A stretch of 64,000 nt of DNA from Mycteria americana (lineage: Eukaryota; Chordata; Aves; Ciconiiformes; Ciconiidae), in contig NC_134373.1 in assembly GCF_035582795.1 (NCBI RefSeq), positions 31,218,501-31,282,500 on the forward strand. The letters run 5' to 3'. The notes under the pieces were generated by a model that made no database searches, had not been told where the DNA came from, and worked only from the letters and a program-made list of their open reading frames with translations. The position numbers were made by a program, and so were the translations under genes. This document shows, piece after piece, positions 37,631 through 49,450 of this stretch. Each line of letters starts with the position of its first letter. The first letter of the stretch is position 1.

Positions 37631-39439
37631 TTAATAGTCAGGTGGAAAAACTCCCACATCTGGCTGCAGCACCTTTGGGGTGTGCAACGCAGCCGGGCAA
37701 GCTGGGCGTTTTCACCGCTCTGTCTTCTCATTTGTAGAAGTCGTGCCAAACTGTGTTTTACTGTAAAGTGCTTAAAATTAATTAAGTGGCAGAGCACAAA
37801 GGAGCTGGTTTGAGTCGTCCTTCCCCTGGCAGCACTTTGCAAACCGCGATAACCTCCCCGGTGAAAACCAGGACAAAATTGAGCCCCCGGTTGCCTGCTT
37901 TTCTTTTGCACCTAAAAATTTAAATCCTGTCTTTCTGGGAACGTTACCCTATTAGAAATTGTTTGCCTAATATTAACCATGTCAGATGAACCCCCGATGG
38001 TACAAGGCCTCCTTGGCTTGAAATTTGAGCTCCATTCCCGCACGGTGCTGGGAGCACGTCTCTCATTTTAACCAGCTTTTGTCAAAAGGCTTGAGCACGT
38101 GCATGGGGCTGAGCCGGTGCTGGAGTACCCCAATGATCTGCACCTGTTCAAGGTGACTGAGGCCCCAAACACTGAAAGCCAAGCACAAACTGCTTCTGAG
38201 GACTCACATCTGAGCCCCCTGCCCACCCGGGTGTTTGATCTTCAGGTTTTTCTGCTTGAGTGGATGCTATGCTTCCAAAATAGCTGCTTTTCTGGGAGGT
38301 TTTCCATTACTTTTCTTCTACTGAAGGTTTTTTCAGGGGAGTTGCCACCCTGTTTCCTTGTGATGGGGTCCTCCTCAGCTGAAACTCCCGGTGTGCCCCA
38401 GGGGACGGTGCCGGCTCTTGCGGCAGGACCCCGCAGAGGTGCTGCATGCCCGGCCGGGCAGGGATGCTCCTGGGGCAGCTCCTGCTGGGGTTTGCAGGGT
38501 AACCCCCACGAGCAGGAGGGCAGCGCCCACGCCCCCCCATGTCTCCCCCCGCCACCCCAGTGGGCTCGGGGCTCCCACACCACGTGCCTCCCCCACGCAC
38601 CACCAAGCAACGGGGCCGTTAATTAGGGGAATTGATTTGTCACCCGGGCAAGGTGCCAGCACCAGCGGCACTGCTCAGGAGTGAAGTGTTTATTTAAGGA
38701 AAACCCTTTGCTGGGCATTTGCATCCCCCTTCCCCGCTGAGCTGTTCGAGTCAGATTTTGTCAAGCACTCGCCCGGGAGGCACAGCCGTGGTGTGGTGGT
38801 TTGGGACGTGGTGCTGGAGGTCCTTCCCTGCTGCTCCCCTGCTGACCCCCCGTAACCTCTGCGATGGGGCCAAGGCTGGGTTGGGGATGCCCCACTTGTC
38901 CCCCATAAGGAGGGGGACTGAGCCATTTTCACCACTCAGATGAAGCCCCAAATAGAGTTAAAACCCCACCAAAGCCAAGCTTGAGGCTATGGGCTGTCCT
39001 GGCCAGTGCGATGGTCCCTGAAGTGCCTTGTGTGTGCCTGGGGGCAAAGGGAAAGCTGCAGCTTTTCTCACTGCAACCTGAGAAAAAAACTTCTTTCGTT
39101 TCCATCATCTATTTTGAACGGTGTTTAACTCAGGCTGCTCATCCCCTGCAATTCCCATCTCCTCACGCTTCCTCCCAGCATCAGCTACGTCTGCAGGCAG
39201 CTGGCCAAAGCTGGGAGCAACTCCGCAGAGATGTGGCACGCGTACACATTTAAAACCCTTATTTACCTTGCAGGGAGACCCCGGGCAAAGGCAGGGAGGG
39301 GGTCTGCAATCACTTCGACACCTTATGGGGCACGTACACGCTCCCACCCAGCTTTTGAGCAGCAAGTTATGGATAACATAACCTATAGGTCAGCTCTTGT
39401 AAACAAAACTCCCCACTTGTTCAGTGCTGACTAAAGACT

Positions 39440-39720
39440 GTGTAATCATTTCTCTGTGAGAAGAGTCTGCGCAGGGTCATGCTAAGATCGGTAACGTATT
39501 CTTTGGATGCACACTAAGGAATAACTATTCTCCCTCCTGAATATCATCTTTTAACAACAGGCTGCTTTTTTTTTTCTTTTAATGTTGTATGATTTTAAAC
39601 CGCTGCATTCAAGCAGATGTACATTTGGCGTCCGGATAGGCGATGCAACATAAAGTAACGACCATCTAATTCCTATCCATCTGGGTTCGCCATATAAACA
39701 ATTAGAGCGAAACACCTTTA
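39440..39720. promoter_or_regulatory. Candidate conserved non-coding element
   Basis: Unique, moderately AT-rich sequence with no coding frame. It includes GTAACGTATTCTTTGGATGC and CCATATAAACAATTAGAGCG. The call is inferred from composition only. Confidence 0.2.
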
Positions 39721-41677
39721 GAAAGGAGGCTGAGGGGGGCTGAGCCCATCAGCAACAACGTGTGATAAATGGCAAAAGAAGGCGTCAGAATTTGCACAAC
39801 GTGTCCGTCTTAATCCCTCTCTGCAATTCAAGAACGCTAAAAATAAACCCCCTTCAAGTTTTGGCTGTTTACACAGCTGTAGCATAAATATTTAGATTTG
39901 CAAGAGAAATGCTTGCTCAGCCAAAATCCTTCCCAGATCTCTGGAGTCAGCAGCGGGGAGTTTAGAGAGGCCCAACATTTCCTTCGAAAAATGAAAATCA
40001 ATAATAATTAAAGCAGGGAGCGATGTTTCCACAGCAAAGCTCGGCACTTATGTAAAATTAACTCGGCTCGTGTTCTTCAGGGGGCTGGTAAACACCATTA
40101 CAAGCTGCAGAACAAGTGCCGCGAACTGGGACCTTATTTAGGCGGCTGGCTGGGACACGGGGCTGGCGATGGGGAGGGTGCAGCCATCGCTGCGAGGGCT
40201 GGGGCTCCCAGGGGACCTGCAGCCACCGCAGCAGAGCGTGCCCAGCCGCTGGGACAGTCAGGGCTTGGGCCGGTGCGTTTTCTGTCCGTCGGGTGCTCCG
40301 TGGGGGACGTGTCTGGCGTTGCTGCGGCCAGGAACCACCATATTTCCATACGTTGTGTTTTCCTCCCTGCATTTTGAGACCATAAAGTTGGCTGTGGACC
40401 CCAGATCATCTTTTCACCCCCTCTTGCCAGGGGAAAGGAAGGCTTTTACTGCTCTGGAGTATGACGCAGACAGGTACGGCATCCCCCACCCCAGGGAGGG
40501 GATGGAGAACGAAGCTGGCTCCTTCCCGCTGAATGACTGCAGCCTCCTTTCTAGATAAAAATCTTTAAGTGGATTTTCCATCTAGTAAACCGTTGCTTTA
40601 GGAAAACCATAAGGTATAGCAGTTATTAAAAAGAGGATTTTTACTAATGCACCTACTGTGTCTTCATTATGTCAGGGTACCTCTATGAAGAGATTTGCAG
40701 AAGAATCCATCCATTCATTTCCATGCATAATTCCTCAATAGCCTATTTGCTTCAATGATTTTTATCGGCTTTTACTACTACACGAATCCTCAGATATTTA
40801 TTTTTTAGGCCCCAGGGGACCCATTGAAAAAGAAATTCGTTTTCTGAAGTTTTATGACAAAAGGTTTTGCTCTGGATAAAAGCTTCCTGTTATTTCCAAA
40901 CTTCTGTTCTCCACAAAGACGACTTTGGCGGGTTTGCTCCTACAGCTGCCATGGGGCATGAGGCACGGGTAAAATTTTAGCTCCCAGAAATAAGTAAGAA
41001 TATATTTCTGTTGAAAAGTGCTCCTTCCTTACCACCACCACTTTCAGTAGTGCGGACGTCTCTCCGCAGGTATCCAAATGCACACAAACGCCTGGGAGCG
41101 GGAACTCTGCGTGTTCCCGTGTTGTTCCCATCAGCATCATCTGCCTCCATGCCTGACCCATCTCCTCGCAGGGCAGCCCCACTGCAAACGGCCATAAATG
41201 CCCTTATAAATCCCCTCTGTGCCCCCCGAGCCCTGCCTGCACGATTGTGCTGGGGAAGCAGCAGTGGGGCAACGGGCCGGTGGAAACCTCTTGAAATCAC
41301 TCCTGACGGGGCCGCGATGGAGGCCAGCTCTCTCCCAGTGAAAAGCTTTGCTGCGCATGAATATCCCGTACCCCAAGCGATGCTTTCCATGCCAGTTCGG
41401 CCTCTGCCGGAGGAGCTCATCAGGTTTTCTGCCGCACAACATGCTTTGATGAGGTGGCTTTATTTCCCAGGGCTGCCGCAGCCGGTGCAGGCGATGGGGA
41501 GCGGCCGGTGGGCTGGGCTGGTTCCCCCCGTGCAGCCCCTTCCCGGCCCCCAGCACCAGCAGTTGCCAGAGGGATGAGCAGGAGGAGGTGTCCCAGGAGC
41601 TCCCAGCCAGCCTGGAGGGTACCTGGGACCTTAACCCCTCGCTGGCAGGATCCCACCCGACCAGAGAGGCCATGGAG

Positions 41678-42512
41678 ATAGAATCATAAAATCGTTTAGG
41701 TTGGAAAAGACCTTTAAGATCATCAAGTCCAACCATTAACCTAGCACTGCCAAGTCCACCACTACACCACGTCCATAAGTACCACATCCACATGTCTTTT
41801 AAATACCTCCAGGGATGGGGACTCAACCACTTCTCTGGACAGCCTGTTCCAATGCTGGACAACATTTTGGTGAAGAAATTTTTCCTAATATCCAGTCTAA
41901 ACCTCTCCTGACACAACTTGAGGCCATTTCCTCTTGTCCTATCACTTGTTACCTGGGAGAAGAGACCGACCCCCACCTCTCTACAACCTCCTTTCAGGTA
42001 GTTGTAGAGAGCGATAAGGTCTCCCCTCAGCCTCCTTTTCTCCAGGCTAAACAACCCCAGTTCCCTCAGCCGCTCCTCATCACACTTGTGCTCCAGACCC
42101 TTCCCCAGCTTCGTTGCCCTTCTCTGGACATGCTCCAGCCCCTCAATGTCTCTCTTGTAGTGAGGGGCCCAAAACTGAACACAGTATTCGAGGTGCGGCC
42201 TCACCAGTGCCGAGTACAGGGGGCAATCACTGCCCTAGTCCTGCTGGCCACGCTATTTTTGATACAAGCCTGGATGCCATTGGCCTTCTTGGCCACCTGG
42301 GCACACTGCTGGCTTATATTCAGCCAGCTGTCAACCAACACCCCCAGGTCCTTCTCTGCCAGGCAGCTTTCCAGCCACTCTTCCCCAAGCCTGTAGCATT
42401 GCATGGGGTTGTTGTGGCCCAAGTGCAGGACCTTGCACTTGGCCTTGTTGAACCTCATACAATTGGCCCCAGCCCATCGATCCAGCCTGTCCAGATCTCT
42501 TTGTAGATGGCA
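41678..42512 (-). mobile_element. CR1 LINE, 5'-truncated, degenerate reverse transcriptase end
   Basis: The left end reads ATAGAATCATAAAATCG, then the GGTTGGAAAAGACC and AAGTCCAACCATTAACC signature, so the 3' terminus is at about 41678 and the element lies on the minus strand. Translation of the minus strand from about 42512 gives the C-terminal reverse transcriptase region: [40 protein letters not shown], and then, in another frame, [20 protein letters not shown] and [20 protein letters not shown]. The change of frame near 42.20 kb and loss of the normal end show it cannot make protein. The endonuclease and most of the reverse transcriptase are missing, as in typical truncated avian CR1 copies. 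Confidence 0.93.
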
Positions 42513-44489
42513 AAACTTAATGAGAAACAGGCAAAACTCGTAATAATAAAACCCTTTCTCCCCGTTTCCATGAGTCTTGTGCAATATTTAAGCTGTGCAA
42601 GAGCAAGGCAAACTCACAGCACTCAGGGAACATTTTATATATCAGCTGTGCTTTTTTTGGGGAAGGAGCCAAGTCTCTTCTCATTTTGCTTTCCTGAGGA
42701 CTGGGAGTTTCCAAAAGCAAATCAGATGCCTTGAAAAATAGGCAAATGTGAGTGTGGGGATGTCACACACATCCACTAGCAAAGCAGACGTTTGAGGCAG
42801 CCCAGCAATCCAGGTGCTCCTGGTTTGTGTAGCTCCAGGATGGTGGTGACCCATGTAAGCTGGAGGGGTAGATGTGCCTTGTTGCTTAATAAAAATATAA
42901 GCTGTCTTGGTGCAATCCTGCTCCCGAGCTCTGTCAAGATGAGATTTCACTGCCTCAGTCTTCAACGAGATACTGAGTGAAGCGGGGTGATGGAGATGAG
43001 GCCAACAGAGATGGTGGGAGAGGAGGATTAGAGGAAAGCAAACGTGGCCACGTCTGTCCGTGGCTGTCAGACAGACACAAGAGGGAAAGCCAGACGGTTA
43101 CACTGTGACAGCAGTGACACAGCTAAAGGAAATACTTAACTGGACTCATTTGCCACGAGGTGTCATTGGAATTAAGAGCCAACACGTCCATGAAAGGATG
43201 AGGTGCTACGTGGACAATGAGCGTAGCCAGCGCTGTGTTTAATGAGGGACATGAACCGCCATACTTCAGGGAGCGAGCCAGCCGCGTCGGAGGGCGAGCA
43301 GGAGGAAGGACGCTGCGGGCAGACAGGCACTTTCTGGTTTTCCCCATGGGGACACTCGCTGGCAAAAAACATGGCTGGGTTTGCTGTTTGTCTGCCCACG
43401 AGGTGCCAGGGCAGGGCACCAAGGATCGCTGCTGGTAACTGTCTCCACATGGCACTTCTGCAGCAAACCAAGCTTCTTCCTTCATCTCTCACATCCTGCT
43501 GCTGTGGCTGGGTCTGTCGGGACAACGTCCCTGTCCCTTTGCTTGCCCTGCCCCACGCACGCTGGCAGGGCTCCATGACCAGTGGTGGGACGACAGTGAG
43601 TCCCGTGGGCAACTGGGAAGCCTGCACCAGGTGGCCCACCCCGCCATCACTGCGAGCACCTGAGGGACATCTCCAGACCTTCACAGACCAATAGTTCTGC
43701 CTCAGAAATGGCAACTGGCAGTAAAACAGGGCAATTAGCCCTAATTACCCTGAATTATCACGAGTCCTCCTCAGCCCTGCTTTTTTGCCTCTCCTTCCCC
43801 CAGAACTTTGTTCTCTCATTAATTGGAACAGAAACTTTCTGTCACCACTGATTGCATCGTCCAATGTCAGCTGCCTGGAAGGATAAAAATAAAAGGTGGA
43901 AAGCTTCTGCCTTTGGTACAAATAAATAGGTGCTAGAGGAGGTAATGTAATTATGCAGTGATTGAATTAAGTGGAAGAAACTGCATTATGAACACAAAAT
44001 ATCTGCCCTGATGATCGATTTGAGGCGTGGCCCCTGTTTGGCCAAGTGATGGAGTTTGGCTGGCAGGGCTGGGGAGCAGCTCCCGCCCGGTGCCATTGGG
44101 TCATTGTGGATACCCGGGGTCATTCCCCCTTTTCTTGGTGAATTTGGCTGCTGGCAGAGGGAGGCCAGCATTAAAATGATCTCGTTATCCACTGCAAATT
44201 TGCTGTGCAAGACAGTTACTTTAGAGCAGATGAGCCTTATGGCTGGGCCGTGTCCTTCCACTACCATACCTCCTGCGGGATTAAATGAGACAAAGTGGAG
44301 CAGTTAAGGGACAAAAAGGAAAAGCTCACTGTGGACACGTGTTACTCAAAAGTAAAAGCCATGAGGAGTTTATACGGGAGGGAAGAAAATAGGGATTTAC
44401 AGCTGATAAAGAGTTTCAGGCAAGTCCTGGAGCTGAGCACCCTGACGAACGCGCCACAGCCCGAGCACACCTCTAATTAGGATGAATTT

Positions 44490-44690
44490 CCCCGCTGCTG
44501 GAGTTAATGCATTATATATTGGAACCATTTGTGTTCATTTGTAGCAAATCATTACTTTAAAATGTTATCATTCATTTGGGTTATTTGACTTCTCTATTAA
44601 TTCTATAAATAGTTGTTTAAAAGATTGTGTTGAGGGCAGTGAAAATCATCAATATTATTCTGTTATTGGTCGGTAAATGTGGCGGAGCAG
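44490..44690. promoter_or_regulatory. Candidate conserved non-coding element
   Basis: An AT-rich unique island between GC-rich flanks, with GCATTATATATTGGAACC, TCTATTAATTCTATAAAT and AATCATCAATATTATTC. No reading frame. The sharp compositional contrast and clustered AT-rich core motifs are typical of developmental enhancers. Confidence 0.3.
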
Positions 44691-45539
44691 CTCCCTGCAG
44701 CTGGGACAGCAGGGAGGTGGTGGCTGACCTGTCGGCATCACCGCGGACCCAGCCTGAGCCCTCCGTCCCCAGCAGCTTCCCACCGCCCCTCGGAGACACC
44801 GGGCAAGCGGCGCGTCTATGCTGAAAATCACCTTGTGCCTCAGACTTCGTGCCTCCCTCTTAATTGTTAGGAAACGCTCCAATTTCGATGTAAAGCTGCA
44901 CCCATGTCCTTTCCTGCTTCCCCTCGCTGTAAATTTTCTGTCCTGCGACACTTAAAAGAAAAAGCAATCTTCTTAATCACACCATTTGATAATACAAACA
45001 GAGGTACAAGGTAAAAGGCAGCAGAGCAATAAGCTCCTCCGTTGTGTGCCCTTCAATCTGGCTTGATAAATGGAGACTTCGCCCGAAGATTTTTCATGCA
45101 TTAGCATTAAAAGGGAGCAAGGCTATTTTCTTTCCTTGCGAGGCGAGACAAAAGAGCTGTGCTTTCGGATTCAGCAGCATTAGTCTTTATTTCAAGGAGG
45201 GGAATTAAATAAATGAATCTGAAAGTGGGAATGAGGGAAAAGCCTTCAGTGCAGAATTTTTAAAAATTCTTTCTGGGGCTCTCCACATCTTCCTGATGTT
45301 TCAGGCAAGTCCATAAAGCATTACGGAAACACACAGACCCCATAAGCATCCCCGGCCATCCCCGGCCAGGCGCAGGGGTAGCAGCTCCCTCTTGCTGATG
45401 CTCCAACCCAGCAGGCTGCCAAAATTTTTTAAAAGTAACCTGTCAATTAGCTGTTTCTCTCAGAAGAATTTATTGCGGATAAATCCAAAGGGAGAACTTA
45501 AAAGCTCTCTATGTTTAATCTGATCAAGGCTTTAATAAC

Positions 45540-47260
45540 ATCTGGCTGGATTAGTATGCGGGTGCCGCTACGCTCCCAGGAGCGGGGCTGGAAATGGCCT
45601 CCCAGCACACCATGTTTGCCGCACTTGAGCGATTTCCCCACTGAGTTTGCGCCGTTAAAAAGGATGTTGTGGGTTTTGGTGGCACAGGGCTGCTCCTGCA
45701 GGCACCCTCTGGGAGCCGGGGGTCCCACCGGCACCGATCCCCCCCCACCATCCACGGAGGAGCGGAGCAGCTGGCCCTGGCAGAGCTGCCGTCGTGAATC
45801 GGGGGAGAAGCCGCTCTGGGGGGTGGCCGGGAGTGGGAGGGCGAAGGGGCAGGGGATGGGGGCTCGGCCCCTCTTGCACCTCGTGCCGTCACGTCGCCTT
45901 TCTGCGGTGGGGCTTCTCCTGGGAAGCCGTCACAGCAGCTGGCACCAGAGAGGGATTTCGCCTTCCCTTAAATCATGGGAAGATGATTTAAGGGACCGAA
46001 AGCTTCAAGCCAGGACTCTTAACTGAAAAGATGCATCGATTTTCTGTAGCTGATGGAATAAAAGAATTACTGTGGTGCAAAAAAAAAAAAGAAAGAAAAC
46101 TTTGTTCAAAAAGCCACCTTGGCATGTGCTGGGGGGGTGGTGCTCCCAGGGGCTGGGGACGACCCTCCTGCAGCCCCACCGGCACCGCCATGCCGGCACG
46201 GTTTTGGGTGCTCTGTGGTGGGAGCAGGCGGAGCCCAACATCTGGAAGGACACAGGGCGACGCTCCCCCCGTGCCGCGGGGAGACCCCGGGCAGGTGGGG
46301 GGTTTGGGCATTGCACCCGGCTGCAGCCCAGCGAGCAGGGAGCCGTTGCCTCTGCTGGCCAGGAGGGACCGGATTTCCCTTTCTACAACGCCTCAGACAT
46401 TTTAATCCCCCACCCCGCACACCCCCCACCGGGGTTATTATCTCCATCTTGCAGACGAGGGATGGAGGGGACCATGCGGGACCAGCACTGGGGCTCCCTC
46501 CCTCCGAGTCTCTCCTTTTGGGTGTGCAGTCTCGGTCCCACTCTGGGATTTGGGAACAAACTGCATCCCTTGCAGTGGGGGGACAAACGCCGACGGGGTG
46601 AGGACGGGGAAGCAGCGAGAGGGGCTATCTCTTTCCCCGGGGGGTTTCCAGCTGCCAGCAGCATGGTGCTGGGAGGCTTTGCCCTCCCTGCTGTCGAAGC
46701 TGCTCCGCTGGGTATGAATAATTGAGTTCCCTCTCGCCTGTGCCCTAATCGCCCGGCCACGGAGTCAATCGCTCGCTTTCTCGCTCGATTTTCCCGATGA
46801 ATATTTCATACCTCCCCGGGGCGGCAGCGCAGCCCGGGCAGCCTGCACAGCCGAGGCTTGCTGGGATTTAGGGGATCGCCCGCCACCCCGGGGGGGAGGA
46901 TGGGAAAGGGCAGGACATTGCACAGAAAATGCTTCGAAATGTGTCACCAAGTTGCCCCCGGTGCTCGCAGCCAGTCCAGTTTGGTGGCCGCATCTCTCAG
47001 AGAAGGGGCGAAAGGCAGGAGGGCTGCGGCCACGGGGAAAAGCAAACGGGGATCGTGTTCGGGATCAGCAGGCATCCGGACTGCTCTCAGCGCAGGATTC
47101 AGGCGATCCCCGGGGAGCAGCCACTCACCCCGACACCCCCTCCCTGGCACTTTGCTTTCCCACTAGTGCCCAGGAAACCCCCCCGACACCACCTGCCCAG
47201 TGACCGCGAGGAGCTGGCAGCGTTCCCCCGGCCCTCCGCGGAGGCACTTGCTAATTCTCT
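45540..47260. promoter_or_regulatory. Long GC/CpG-rich domain
   Basis: About 1.7 kb of GC-rich DNA with many CpGs, containing a short A-run (46080-46090) in the middle. No recognisable exon, start-site element or known gene. It ends abruptly at the AT-rich block starting near 47.26 kb. Confidence 0.35.
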
Positions 47261-47580
47261 ATTTCTTCCTTAATTACATGAAAGCAACGACCGTTCTATC
47301 ATCACTTTACAACGCTGCAGCTTAAATCCACTATTAAGGCAGAAGTGTTGCGGCTCAGACGTTTTAATTAACATGAATGATCTCACCTTTGTCCATAGCA
47401 TCTTTTTACATGTTATTATATCAGGTAATTGTTAAACTACTCACTGGTTTAGAGAGGTCTGTACTTTCATTAAAATGTCCTGCTTTTTCTCACCTGGCAG
47501 ATTACCATATTTTTAAGTCTAGTATTTTCAGGTGATCTGAGTTAAATCAATCTGCAAGAAACCGGATTAATTATTTAAAG
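47260..47580. promoter_or_regulatory. Strong candidate conserved non-coding element
   Basis: About 300 bp of unique AT-rich sequence directly after a 1.7-kb CpG-rich domain. It has CTTCCTTAATTACATGAAAG, TTTTAATTAACATGAATG, GTTATTATATCAGGTAATTG, GGATTAATTATTTAAAG and a CACCTGGCAG E-box. No coding frame, no repeat family. Confidence 0.35.
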
Positions 47581-49319
47581 CCCTGGTGGTCTCAAGCTAG
47601 GAAATGGGGTTTGGTCAAAGTTTCTGCAAATTTTGGGAGCTTCAAGGTGCTCCCTGAGCTGGCTGGGAAATCAACTCCCTATTGACCAAAGCTATCAAAA
47701 GAAAGAACTAAATAGTTTAAATTAATTTGAAAACTTTCCACACTTGTGGAAAAAACCCCCAACATTCATTAATTTTTAACTTCCCCTTTCTTGTTTCCTC
47801 TCTCACCAGAAAAAAGGCTAGGAGAGAAATCAGGGTCTCTTCCCTCAGGAGAGGAAAGCCCTTCCAATTTTTTGAGCTTTTTAGAAGTGCTGCCTGTGAT
47901 TTTTCAATGGGAAATTTCATTGAAAATGGGGGAGGGGGAATGAAATAAAACCCAGCCCAAAAATCCTTTCAGGGCACACTTGGACATGGGTAAAACTGCT
48001 GCTTCTGACTGATTTTGACCACTCAGAAAATATCGGTTCTCCTTTCAAATCAGGGAAAATTGAAATAATTTTGTGCAAGCTATTAGGGCTGGCTAAAGCA
48101 TCTCTCCTGCACCCACCCGTCAGCCCTGAAAGCGGGCAGCGATCCTGCTTTGCCACTAAAACATGGCCCGGGGGGCTGCAAGAGGCTCAGTTCTCCCCTT
48201 CCCGAGGGCAGCTCCAGCTCCTGCTGCCTGGGTTTGGAGAGCGATCAGGTGAGAGCAAGACAGACACGGGCATGGGATGCGACTTTTGCCTTGGCTCAGC
48301 AAGGACCAAGGCACTGGGAAAACTCTAAACTTTGGTCTGAACACCTGAACCTTCATCTTCTCCTCTTCCTCACCCCAGGCTGCTGCCTGAGAAGCAGGAG
48401 CGGGGCTGAATTAGGGCAGACCAGGAGGGAAATCCCACCACTGCCCTTCCCTCTCAGGGCTGGGAGCATCGCCTGTCCCCAGCCCACAGCAAGCGCAGGC
48501 TGCAGCATGTAAAGCATCTGATGGTTGCTCACTCTCCGTTATCACTGGAAGAGAAGCACCTGAAGGCCCTAATGGCCCTGCCCAGCCTCACCTGGGACCC
48601 ACACCTGCCCACAGGCTCTGGAGCCCCATTTCAGCTCAGCCCTGCCTTCAGAAGGGACTTTAGACGCACGTGGTCTCATCTCTTCAGCCCTGTCTCCTTT
48701 TGCTCCTAGCTGCTGGATTCTGGTGGGACCCTGGACCTGGTTCATGGCTCGCTGTGTGTGGAGGTGTCAATGGACCCAGGCACCGGCCACTGCAGGACTG
48801 CATCCCATCAGTGAGGGTCACCCTTGGCTCCCAGCTTGTCCTGCTGCTCTCCAGCAGTAAGTTGCTGCACTTCGGATGGTGGTGAAGGTATGCTGCGGGG
48901 TGAAGGGAAAGCTGTGTGCTTACCATATCATTATGCAGGGCATGAATCTGGAAAAAAGAGCTGGATGTCCCCCTGGGTTAAGCAACTGTCTTATTTTTTG
49001 CCATGTGTTTGACCAACCCAAGTGCGTGCCTTTTCCAGGACTGGGGTGGGTCTGCTGCAGTGTCACCCATCCCCTTGGAGAGATGCATTTGAGTCACGTG
49101 AGCTGTGGGGGGTAAGGGCTGTTATGTTGTCCTGCTTCTAAGAAGAGCCTTTGCCACTGCTGGGCTGTGAGCCACGTCTGTAACTCCCAGACCCACCCCC
49201 AGAGGAGGGGGAGCGGGGAACAGCTCCGACCTGCAGCCCTGTGGACGTGCCACCCGGGCACAGGGCTCAGCGAGGCTCTTCTGTGGGCACAGGCAGCTCG
49301 GTGCCGCGGTGACGAGAGC

Positions 49320-49450
49320 TGTGGTTAACTGGGTTAATTATATTCATGTTGCTAGGAACACTGTGAATTATGTTAATAGCAGCATCTGGGGAAATTACAT
49401 CTTCATTAATTGGTCCTGATTGCTTTTTGGCAGATGCGAGATGTTTTTGA
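49320..49450. promoter_or_regulatory. Candidate conserved non-coding element
   Basis: Unique block with GGTTAATTATATTCATG, GTGAATTATGTTAATAGC and CTTCATTAATTGGTCC: three TTAATT/TTAATA-type cores within about 100 bp. No coding frame. Confidence 0.3.

Noticed and set aside
41137-42204. 355-codon frame on the minus strand
   Set aside because: Its N-terminal part is the CR1 reverse transcriptase end. The remainder runs past the CR1 3' terminus into unrelated GC-rich DNA and shows no protein features.
46072-46725. 217-codon frame on the plus strand (and overlapping frames on both strands)
   Set aside because: Starts after an A-run in a CpG-rich domain. Pro/Gly/Arg-rich translation in all frames is typical of GC-rich non-coding DNA.
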